The notes beneath the pieces are model-generated. The model made no database searches, was not told the DNA's origin, and was given only the letters and a program-made list of their open reading frames with translations. A stretch of 64,000 nucleotides of DNA from Maratus speciosus. Taxonomy: Eukaryota; Arthropoda; Arachnida; Araneae; Salticidae. The stretch covers positions 534,877,073 to 534,941,072 of the forward strand of contig OZ010786.1 in the NCBI GenBank assembly GCA_963932465.1, written 5' to 3'. Both the position numbers and the translations under genes were made by a program. Numbering within the stretch: position 1 is the stretch's first letter; every line of letters starts with the position of its first letter. This document shows, piece by piece, positions 36,901 through 46,615 of the stretch.

Positions 36901-37678
36901 TATCATAAAATAGCAATAACAGTGTACTGTGAAGTTAATTGGCCTTATCAAGGTGTATTCAACCACCCTTTAAAGTTTGTAGTAAAATGTTTTACTCGTC
37001 CTACAGAATGAATTAATATTTTTTATTCATTGCTTTGTTTATGGGACTATCGGAAAAACGTTTTCCTCTTGGAAACAACGTGATTCACTCAAATACAGTC
37101 GTTAGCTGATGTTAATCGAATAGCAGTCTGTCTTTTAATGTTTGTAGCCTGCATTTTTATATTTTAAAATCAGTTTTTATTTAGGATTTCTTAATTTGAT
37201 CCCTGCCAAGGTAACGAACATTAAGACTACTCTGGTGTCCTTATGCAAGATGCACGTAGTTTGATTTAGAGACTACTAGTGTTTCCAAACATATGTTACA
37301 TTTATACTTAGCCTATCGAACAAATGGTTTGTGAGTAAGCGAAAATGAGATTCGTAATTAAAGAAAAAAATAGCAATGTTAATATATATAGTAGTTTTGG
37401 TTACTAAGGTTTGTTTTTTCCGATACTTTTACTGGTAACCCGTACAAACACGCGACACGGTGGATTTCACACAACCACAATTTTTTTCTTCGAAAAATGG
37501 GATACAATTTTTGATCAGACATGCCTTGTAGCTGTTAAGATCAAGGTCGAGAAGGGATTTGTGAATGAATGTCGTTTCTTTGTTCAGTAATAACAGAAAA
37601 ATATATTTCTCACGCGTGTACGAATGTTTTATTTAGGTACGTTAAATTCTTAGGTGATAACAGACAATAAAAAAATAA
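32166..37678. other. Long AT-rich stretch without recognised genes
   Basis: Chance frames only. It contains the (AT)n array at 33852-33917 and an A-tract at 34745-34765. A single TIR-like word, TACAGTGTGTTCCGAAAATA, occurs at 36114, but no partner end was found. Confidence 0.4.
33852..33917. repeat. (AT)n microsatellite, ~66 bp
   Basis: Pure AT dinucleotide array; self-complementary, so able to extrude a cruciform. Confidence 0.95.
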
Positions 37679-38906
37679 CCGGTCAAGTGCGTGTAGTACT
37701 CGCGCTCAAAGGGTTCCGTACAATATATATATATGAATTATTAACTGTGTAATTAAAAATCTTAGCTGAAAGAATAATTACACTTTGTAAAAAATTATAT
37801 ACAACGTAGGGTTGGGTATAGCTGCATATACTAGAAAAGTATAAATGGGTATACCGTACAAGTTCAAAGAGATGTGACACCTAAATAATATCAAATATTG
37901 CTAGTCTGTATAACTGTTTTTTAAACGTGTCCTAGTCTGTTTATGAAAACTTAGTTCGGTACTGACAATAAAAGTATTGTCTATTAAAACTTTATTTGAC
38001 ATTTCACGAAACTAAATTCAGCGTAGTAATAATATTTTCCTTTTACAGTCAGGCTAAAACGAAACCCTTGTTCAAAGTTTAAACTCGGCATTGTGCTAAG
38101 CGCGTTTTGCAAGGAGATCGCAAAGTTGCAATAGCGACTCGGTCCGTGGCCCGAGTTTTTCATGATCGGTTTTTAATTAAATTTTAAAGACACAGGAGGC
38201 GAATTGCGAAAGCCACTCAATGAAAACTAGTTGCGAATCGCATAGTATTTATGTGATTAATTCGAATTAAATTTGTCTGTTTTTTAACAATTTGACGTTT
38301 ATTGTTCTTCTACTACTACTGGACATAGCATCACATAAATATATCATAAAAAATGTTATCAAGGCTTTAAATCCGATGGTGCATAGAGTACGCCGCTCCT
38401 GTCATCATGTATGTCCAAACCGCCCGTTTCTTTAAGGGTTAATATCTCGGCTAATTACCGACGATTTGTTTTCGAAAATCATTATCAAGAATGCTTTTAT
38501 ACGTCTGCTACGATACGTACCTACAGCTCTCTACAAAACCTTTGCGGAATGCCCGCAAATCAAAATTTGTGTGTAACGCAAAAATGCGTTTTTCTCAAAA
38601 AATATGTGTCCTAGGGTAATCGCTATAATATTCCTGCAAGGTTTAACATAACGTCTACTAACGGACCGGAATTCAAACCCGGGTTCGAATCCTGGTCCGG
38701 AAATTTTTTGCCCAGTTGCAAATTTACATCTAATATGGTTTGTTTACCAATTAGAATAATTGTGTTAATATTAATCTAGTGTAATTTCGTATCCAGCAAT
38801 TTCTGGCGTTCCATTACCTGAGATTTATTCTGTTGAGCTGAACCAGGTTTCAGACCAGATGCTGTAAACATCAAGGTTAGCTGGGTGAAAAAGTTAGGCC
38901 AGAATC

Positions 38907-38980
38907 GTCCGGGATAGCTCAGATGGCAGAGCACTGGCGGCTTCAGCCAGGAGGTCCCGGGTTCGAATCCTGGTCCGGAC
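38907..38980 (+). ncRNA. tRNA-like module 1 (SINE-type)
   Basis: 74 nt with acceptor pairing GTCCGGG/TCCGGAC (last pair G-T), D-arm GCTC/GAGC, a perfect anticodon stem CTGGC/GCCAG and T-arm CCGGG/CCTGG around TTCGAAT. One extra base sits between the acceptor and the D stem, and position 33 is G instead of U, so decoding is unlikely. A and B boxes are intact, so polymerase III transcription is plausible. Confidence 0.65.
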
Positions 38981-39184
38981 ATTTTTCGCCCAGTTGGAAA
39001 TTTACATCTAATGTGATTTATTTACCAATTAGAATAATTGTGTTAATATTAATATAGTGTGATTTCGTATCCAGCGATTTCTGGAGTTCCATTACCTGAG
39101 ATTTATTCTGTTGAGCTGAACCAGGTTTCAGACCAGATGCTGTAATCATCAAGGTTAGCTGGTTGAAAAAGTTGGACCAGAATC

Positions 39185-39258
39185 GTCCGGGATAGCTCAA
39201 ATGGCAGAGCACTGGCGGCTTCAGCCAGGAGGTCCCGGGTTCGAATCTTGGTCCGGAC
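39185..39258 (+). ncRNA. tRNA-like module 2 (SINE-type)
   Basis: Second copy, 278 bp downstream. It differs by CTCAAATGG in the D loop (versus CTCAGATGG) and by TCTTGG (versus TCCTGG) in the T arm, which costs one pair. Same G33 defect. Confidence 0.65.
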
Positions 39259-39519
39259 ATTTTTCGCCCAGTTGGAAATTTACATCTAATATGATTTGTT
39301 TACCAATTAGAATAATTGTGTTAATATTAATCTATTGATGTTTGAGAATGTATAATAATCAGTATATATGTGGGTCAATAGTTTTTATTACATTCCCCAA
39401 TTTGAACGTTCCACGTTCCATAGTTTGCGAGTTAAAGGGCTGTGACAGACGGACCGACAGACACAGGAGTGATTTTATAATGGTTCCATTTTTGCTTTTT
39501 ACGTACGGAACCCTAAAAA

Positions 39520-41339
39520 TGAAAACGTAACTACTTATATATATTGATAAAACGATATTAAATGTAATTAGTATTAATTTCGTGAAATAATTCATGTTCT
39601 AAGCTATAAAATAAATCGTTTGCATATTTTCTTTAAAATAGCGACTTTTACTGTAACTGAATGAAAATCTGTAAATAAATATAAAAAGCGTAATTGTTTA
39701 AAATAACTAGAAATGATTCATTTTGCAATATTCAATAGCAGATTTGTTTTTAAAACGTATTTTGGCAAAAATATAATGAATGAGAAAATGGTGTGAAATT
39801 TATAACATGAGTGTGCTGACGCTACGAAATAAAAAAGGCGCGAGTGCGTTAGGGTTACAGACAGTTAAGCAATTCAAATAAATCACGAAAAAAAAACTGA
39901 AACCCTAACAGGAAAAGTAAATTTAAAAAATCCAGTTAGCGATTGAACTTAACTATCCTATGAAAATGAAAATAATAATAACTTCAAAATAATGAAATGC
40001 AAACGCGAATCATGTAAAAAACTATACATGAACTTTAACTAGCCATCCAAGTATCATAGCGTGAGTTGCAGGATAGTACTTGTAGTATAGGAATTTGTTC
40101 AAGAAAAGAATTTTTTGTGTACTTTATATTTTTTACATAAACAAATTACATACGCTATTTATTTTTAAATATTAGCATATTTAAAATTTATTGCTCTACT
40201 CGGTATATAATGAATGAAAGAATTCACAAAAGTTCTTTTATTTTTCTTTATTTTTATAACTATCATAATAGCGCCTCCTTTTATTGCAAGAAAATAACTG
40301 TTTAGAATATTGCATATAGTTACTTTTTTTATTTGTGAAACATTTCTGGTATTTTTTCCTCTATTACAAATAACCGTCACGAAACAGTTCATAAGAGATT
40401 TGCATATATTGAAATAATAGAAATAATTATTCACACGGAAGTTACATATAATAGAGAGGAATTTGCTTTTTGTTTACTGTGGGCAAATAGGTTTAGGATA
40501 ATATAAAGTAACTAAAAATATGGAAAGATGTGGGAAATAATTTTGATAGACGAATACGACTGAACCAGTGCATACTGCTCCTATAAAAAAGAAAAACCCT
40601 GCTTTCCTTTAGATTAAAAAACAAACTGTATCTAAAAAATTCTTTACTGTATATACGTATCTAACTAAGTCATAATTTAATCTTTCAAAACATTTTAATT
40701 ACAATAAACACGATATAAACATTCCTGAAACAAGAAAATTTTCTTTGGTTGAGGAAATTCTAATAAAGTATATCTCATGAGAGAAAAAAATGTGTTTTTC
40801 TATTTCTGAAATGCAAGTTTTTTATTGCAAGATACGAGTTAATTCATCCCCAGAAAAATTACATACAATACTCGATCTTAATAACTTTATCTTCTACAAG
40901 AATGAGATTGACATCTCGACAATTTTCTGTAACATAACTCTTTTTTTTCTTTAGTTTAAGCATATTTTCAAGTAAAAATTATATGATGTGTAAGAATGTT
41001 TCGCAAACATTTTCACGGCTTTCGAATTTTGTTTTAGAAGTATTATTTTAAACGTTATGAATTTAAAATCAACACTTTTTTTAATTGAAACTAGATAGCT
41101 TTTATCCTAATTTAAAAAAAATGCATACGTTTATTACCGTTTGTTTAATTGTGTTTTTGAAGGAGGTAATCTCAGGAACTACAGAACTGATTTCAAATGT
41201 AACTGTGGAAAATTGATGGTAGCCCGTGTTCATATATATGAGGCATTTAATGTCGTTACCACTACCTCTAGGATATTGCAGAAGCTAAAAAAAAAAAAAA
41301 AAAAAACGTTCTAAAAATGCATTTTTGTGATACTGAAAG
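39520..41339. other. AT-rich stretch without recognised features
   Basis: Chance frames only. Confidence 0.4.
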
Positions 41340-41990
41340 GAAACATGAAATTTGACATGGTGGTTATTTTTAAGGTATAAATGTTTTCTAACAATAGTTT
41401 CTATAAATTTAGAAGATAAAAAGGTGTGAAAATGCACGACCATCTTTTTAAAAACTCTGTAAATTGCGACATCTATGGAATATCAGGATGTAAAAAACTG
41501 ATTTAAAAAGTAATGGTGTCATATTGAAGATTGTAGTCCCTGAAAGGCAAATAAACGAAAATCGTTCTAATTTACGGTTTTGGTACAATTCTTAGGTATT
41601 GTTTCTTTTAAGAAGTAAGTGGTTACACAGAATAGTTAAAAATAAATCTAAAACAGTTTAAAGGATTGAAATGCGCCTAGCATATTCAAAAGCTTTCTGA
41701 ATTACGATTTATATTGAATTATTAAAGATAGATACCTTATATTTGACAATACTGCTACTTTTAAGACGTAAATAGCTGCACAGAACAGTTTAAAATTATA
41801 ATCTAAATATAAATGGGTGAAGGGCCCAAAAAGCTATCAAAATGCGGTATAATTAGGATTTCTGTTGAACTGTAAATAACAGAAGCTTGAAATTTGAAAA
41901 AGCTGCTACTTTTAAGCCGCAAATGCAAGCATAGAACAGGTTTTTTTTTTTTTTTTAATTGAAAAGGGTATTGGCGCAAAACGTTCAAAG
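41340..41990. repeat. Degenerate ~155-bp tandem repeat
   Basis: The segment TGCTACTTTTAAGACGTAAA followed by CACAGAACAGTTT (41752) recurs at 41904 (TGCTACTTTTAAGCCGCAAA ... ATAGAACAGG), at 41597 (TGTTTCTTTTAAGAAGTAAG ... CACAGAATAGTT) and more weakly at 41360. Spacings are 152, 155 and ~237 bp. Short GAAATGCGCC/AAAATGCGGT words also repeat in register. Non-coding. Confidence 0.65.
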
Positions 41991-42036
41991 TCGATTATTT
42001 TTTTAATACTGAATGGACTAACAATTTCGAATTTAA

Positions 42037-43030
42037 CCTTTAACTGATGTGACTAAAATTTCTCACACAAATGATGTGACGCGGTCTCTCAGACCGCTCG
42101 AATAAAATGAATAAAAAAAAAAACTTAAATCGTTGAATTTACTTAAATTTTGTCCTAACAATATCGTTGTACCTCTCTTAAGAGCATGTGAATTAAATTG
42201 CATGAAAAAAGTATTTTATTCATATTATTTAACTTCAGTACAGAAAAAAGTAATTTTTTTTCAAAATAAACGCTGGTTTGTTAATTTTGCTAATTAAATA
42301 TAAAAATTAATCGTGCACAATTTTTTTTTACAAATTATCGTTGCAACAAAGTATGAAAACTGAAATGCAGTGTTTATTTAAAAAAAAATAATATTTACCC
42401 TACGAATATGCAAGAGTCAAAGTACATCAATATTGCAGTCAATACATATTTTTCATGTGCATTCAATGTATACTGACTTTTGGCATGAAAGGCGCTTATA
42501 AGATGTTTTTCTCTAAACTACCTTTTCGGTAATTAAGATTATGTTTAACTTCATCAGAAATATTTACATTTTCACCATCGGAAAGTTCAGAATTCGTATC
42601 GCGATCTCTTTCGTCAGTAAAATCTGCATTGCCAGATCTTTCAATATCGGAAAATTCTTGATCTGACCAGTTGTTCATAATATCTTCTATTTCTTTCTGG
42701 TGAGGAAAGTAGAACTTTTTGGATATTGTGACGATTCATATCACAAAATAAAAGACACCAAACAAATGAACAAAAAAGTACAACTAATCCAGTGTATTGT
42801 ACTACAGTTTCAAATGATCACACAACTGATGTGATCCGGTCTGACAGATTCCAACGTAAGAAATAACACTTTTAAAATCAACTCACAGATTTATCACTTT
42901 GTGTGTGACCTTGGCAAGCTAATAGAAGAAGGTACTGGTACGGGCAAGTGATATTTGCAATTTTAAGGGGTGGAAGTGTTTACAGCTGATAGTCGCAGGA
43001 TCTGTGAGACCGTGCGACATCAGTTAAAGG
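42037..43030 (-). mobile_element. piggyBac-type non-autonomous element (994 bp)
   Basis: TTAA lies on both sides (42033-42036 and 43031-43034). The ends are inverted: CCTTTAACTGATGT at the left, and at the right the complement of CCTTTAACTGATGTCGCACG. GGTCT(C/G)..AGA(C/T) motifs follow in both subterminal regions, and an internal repeat ACAACTGATGTGATCCGGTC occurs at 42820. TTAA target sites with CC(C/T) ends are diagnostic of piggyBac. Only an N-terminal transposase-like stretch is left inside. Confidence 0.82.
42496..42678 (-). pseudogene. Acidic N-terminal fragment of a piggyBac-like transposase
   Basis: ATG at 42678 starts MNNWSDQEFSDIERSG, followed by a run rich in Asp, Glu and Ser (DERDRDTNSELSDGENV) and SDEVKHNLNY. 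An acidic, disordered N-terminus is usual for PGBD-type transposases, and the frame lies in the right place inside TTAA-flanked TIRs. Nothing of the DDD catalytic domain or the C-terminal Cys-rich domain follows. The assignment depends mainly on context; the sequence itself is low-complexity. Confidence 0.45.
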
Positions 43031-43034
43031 TTAA

Positions 43035-44029
43035 CATGTCGGTTTCATTTGTGATTACAAATCCTTCTTGAGAAAGATTTCTCAGAAAATCGCAATCTAA
43101 AAATATGAAATGAGCGGAAAAAATTCTAAAAACATTTTAATTTACGATTTCTAAAGAATTTTACTTAGTATTTATTTATTAGTTAATTCCACATCTATTC
43201 CATGTTTAGATGACATATTTGCGTTCTTTCAAATCACTATCTCCCTGCATATTTTATTCGAAAATTAATATCGCCATATTTTAAAAACAAATAGGCTATT
43301 TATTCACTTCCAAATAAATTAAAGGTCTTGAAAACCAATTAAAAACATAAAAAAATGTACTGTTTATAATTAACAGGCTTCCCTGTATTAAAGATTATTT
43401 TGGTCAAAAAGGCCAATTTTGGATAAAAGAAGTCCTGTTAAAACCAATAAAATACATCGGCTCAGCGTAGGTGTACTTAATGTTAGACAGCTCTTTAAAA
43501 AACTGCAATGTAGTAAATTTTGTCCTCTGCTGTTTTTATATATATATATTTTTTTGTTATTATTAATTTTAATTTCTGAACTCAGGCACAGGCAAGTTAT
43601 AGCTGCTCAGCTAATTTTAATGGTAAACTTTTCCTTTTACACTGACAAGTAATACAAAATGTCCCGTTATGTTACGATTAAAATTTACCGAGTAATAGCT
43701 GTTTAAAGTTGGAGCAATTTTTTTGCTGCAAATTAGGTGTCATTCACAAATTTAGTCGAAATATAATTTCGTCTGATATATTAAAAAAATGGTTGATAGT
43801 AAAATTAACATTGCAATATAAATTTGAAATCTTTCATCATTCTGACATACTAATGCAAAACATACGATTTCTAATAAACATTTAAGAAGAAAGAAAAAAG
43901 CAGAATTTTTGTTAAATAATATGATGCTAAATAAACAGCCTTAATTCTTTACAAAATTATACGTATTTTAAAATATTATTAATTTGCACTAGCCTGCAAA
44001 AGTTGGATAATGTCATGTTTTTTAGCTTT
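43035..44029. other. AT-rich stretch without recognised features
   Basis: Chance frames only (e.g. 43419-43652). Confidence 0.35.
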
Positions 44030-44702
44030 CCATAATTGATTCTTGTGTATTCTTTACCGCTGAATCCGAAATTGACCTTTATTATTAACCATCACGTCAG
44101 GATTTTTCGCTTTCAAAGTTCAAATGTTCAAAATTTAAATTGAACCTCCTCCCTCATGACATTGGACCACTCAGCTGTTTAGCTGTAAGAATACCAGGAT
44201 AAGCAAAATTATTGAATAAATTATTGAATAAAATAAAATAAAATAAAATAAAATAAAATAAATTTACATATGTTTTATAGTTTGAGATTTTTGCTATATT
44301 TTAACTGACACATTTACGATTTGCAAAAAAATTCTAATGTGATGGTTAAAAATGAAGGTCATTTTCAGTTTCAGTACGATTCTAAAAAGTACGTAAAAAT
44401 TAATTATCACAATTTAAAAAACACAGTCATCTCCTCTACTTTATAATATCCGATTTTTGTTGTTCTTTAAATTTGATAATTTATGATTTGCGAAACATCC
44501 TGATATGATGGTTAAAAATTAAGGTAATTTTCAGATTCAGTGCTAAAAAATACATAAAAGTTAAAAAAACCCAGCAATTGCAATCTTGTATTAACTAATT
44601 TAAAACTTTTTCTTCAACTTCTTGGAGGTATTATATCCGAAATTTTTTGTGTTATCCTGTAACATAAGTAATAAATGGTAACCACCGAAAATCATAATAA
44701 TA

Positions 44703-45965
44703 CGAGGGTCACTCTGAAATTTTTGATATACAACTAGGTTTTTAAAGTTATACTTACAAAATTTTAGGTGTGTTCAAAGTAGTCTCCTCCAGTATCAATG
44801 CACTTTTGTAGACGACTTTTCCACAGATTAAATGCCTCAAGCCATTCATTTCTTGGAATAGATGAAAAAATGCATTTATAGCCACGACAATCTCTTCTTC
44901 TGAATGAAAACGACGTCCACGTAAGTTCATTTTTAGATTAAAGAATAACCAAAAGTCACACATAGCTACATCAGGTGAATACGGCTAATGTTCTATCACT
45001 TTAAATCGTTTTTGTTTAAGAAACTCAACTGTTAATCCGGCTGTATGTGAAGATGCATTGTCATGGTGAAGCATTAGTCCCCTAACATTCACTTCTTGTA
45101 GAATTTCTGGAAGACATTTAGTGGTATACCAGTTTGCTGTTACTGTCTTCTGTCCTTCTAACTTGATGGCTTTGACCAATCCCGTACTTCTAAAGAAAAC
45201 GGCATACATCACTTTTTTCAGTGCGCGTTGTCTTTTCACCATTGTCGGCTAGGGATCATCTTCAAAGACCCATACTTTGCTTTCTTGACATGTTGGAACG
45301 TCAAAAAACGGTATGTAAATTTCATCACCCGTTATAATTTTAGAAATGATGCAGTGGTCACCATCATTTAGCAATTTAAGAGTTTCTTTAATGATTCTGA
45401 CACGCTCCTCTTTTTGATGCTCAGTTAGATTATGTGGAACCCAAATGAAAACTACTTTTTTCATATGCAATTCTTCATGAATAATTTTGTGTATAGCTGC
45501 GGATCTAATGTTAAGTTCCTTCTGTATCTCTTGATAGGTACAGCAATTATCATCCATTAACATTTTTCGTATGGCAGACACATTATCCGGGATTACTGCC
45601 GACGGCGACCTTCCTGCGTGTTCTTCATCCTGAAGAAAATTGCGACCTCTCCTAAATTCTTTAAACCATCTGAATACAGTAGCACGAGCTGGAGATTCAT
45701 CACCAAATGCTAATTTCAACCGTTGAACGCATTCTTCTTGATTTAATCCTGCTTTAAAATCGTAGAAAATCATAGCGCGAAAATGTTCTCGCGTCAACTC
45801 CATTTTCTCTTGTGTTTAAAATTTATTCTACGCTAAACAAGTTTAAGTAAGTCAGTAAAAAATCGTCTGCTATGTTAAAATACTTTGTATTTTAAAATTA
45901 AACCGTTATTTTTATTTTGTAAATTCTCGTCTGCGCGTATCTCGATAAGTTCAGAGTAACCCTCG
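44703..45965 (-). mobile_element. Near-complete mariner element (1263 bp)
   Basis: TA at 44701-44702 and 45966-45967 flanks inverted ends CGAGGGTCACTCTGAA (left) and the complement of CGAGGGTTACTCTGAA (right), with 15 of 16 bases matching. Length, TA duplication and a single-frame transposase are all standard for mariner. It inserted into an L1.2 copy whose empty counterpart is at about 18640. Confidence 0.95.
44754..45803 (-). pseudogene. Mariner transposase, full length, two in-frame TAG stops
   Basis: One minus-strand frame of 349 codons runs from ATG (45803) to a stop at 44754, broken only by TAG at 45249-45251 (codon 185) and 44985-44987 (codon 273). Residues 1-115 are the paired helix-turn-helix domain (MELTREHFRAMIFYDFKAGL at the start, AHAGRS-type box at 61-68). 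WVPHNLTE at 121-128 is the linker motif. The catalytic triad is complete: D160 in ITGDE, D248 in HHDNAS and D283 in YSPDVAMCD, with exactly 34 residues between the last two (DD34D). The usual aromatic ETWVY after the first Asp is EIYIPF. Both stops are one step from CAG or similar codons. Family and reaction (cut-and-paste at TA) are certain; activity is lost. Confidence 0.95.
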
Positions 45966-46615
45966 TATTAGATTTTACCGGATTTGCGCCAGTATGTAAA
46001 ATGTAATCTCGATCAGATATTTGAAAGTGAGTTAAAGTTCAAGTACGAATTGTGAACTGGAAAAACATACACACGATCGTTGAAGTAACATAAAAACTTA
46101 CAAAAATAACTTAATTTTTGTTAAAAGAATTAAGTCTCAAATCCTGACAAAATTAAAGATATGTTATTTTAGTCAATCTTAAACTTAATAAACGTTAACT
46201 TAATCGTAATACTTGTAAGATGTTTTTCAAAGCGCAGATACACGTGAAATAAGATCTTCGAATAATTTAAGCACTTGGTATGTGACCCCTCAAAGCCAAG
46301 CCGAACTCATTTGTTTGCAGAGCAGAAAAGTGACCTAAGTCATGCATTTTTAAAGTTTCATAACTCGCTCAATTTTAGCGTTATATGAATAGACTTTTTT
46401 TTGTCTTACTTTTCAGTGTAATAGGAAAATTTTATTAAATATAACTGATAGGACCGGGTGACCGTATAAAACTTTAAATTTCGTAATTTTTAAGAAATGT
46501 TTATGTTGACCCAAATCACTTTTAAAATATTTCTTTACCTGATTTAAAACATTTTTGTAATCGGTACTAACCCTTTAGGAATTAGCCATTGGGAACCTTT
46601 GAAGCGGACACACCG

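Larger units (their letters stand above)
38665..39336 (+). repeat. 278-bp tandem repeat with a tRNA-like module per unit (~2.4 copies)
   Basis: CCCGGGTTCGAAT occurs at 38678, 38956 and 39234, giving two periods of exactly 278 bp. Each unit consists of a tRNA-like module, then ATTTTTCGCCCAGTTGGAAA, an AT-rich spacer with TTACCAATTAGAATAATTGT, and ATTACCTGAGATTTATTCTG. The first copy keeps only the 3' part of the tRNA module. Identity between units is very high. The minus-strand open frames beginning MSGP(G/R)FEPGTSWLK are translations of the B-box region and are not genes. Confidence 0.88.
37679..39519 (+). repeat. Interspersed repeat with GGGTTCCGTAC / GTACGGAACCC ends
   Basis: The left end reads CCGGTCAAGTGCGTGTAG, ACTCGCGCTCAAAGGGTTCC; the right part carries GACAGACGGACCGACAGACA, then TGGTTCCATTTTTGC and ACGTACGGAACCCTAAAAA. 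I recognise these two ends as belonging together in a repeat common in arthropod and mollusc genomes, but do not name its class. The interior contains the 278-bp tRNA-like tandem array. No coding frame. Confidence 0.55.
44030..46615 (-). repeat. Interspersed repeat L1.2, inverted copy split by mariner
   Basis: Read on the minus strand, 46615 to 45966 and then 44702 to 44030 reproduce the order of 17955-19135, with an extra ~165-bp internal subrepeat at about 44380-44545 and an (AAAAT)n block at 44222-44262. Landmarks: the complements of GGACCGGGTGACCGTATAAA (46451), AAAGCGCAGATAC (46230) and GTTATCCTGTAACATAAG (44652). Net length without mariner is ~1.32 kb. Confidence 0.75.

Noticed and set aside
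38776..39260. Two similar minus-strand open frames starting MSGP(G/R)FEPGTSWLK
   Set aside because: They are the reverse complement of the tRNA-like B-box region in the 278-bp array; their similarity comes from the tandem DNA repeat, not from a protein family.
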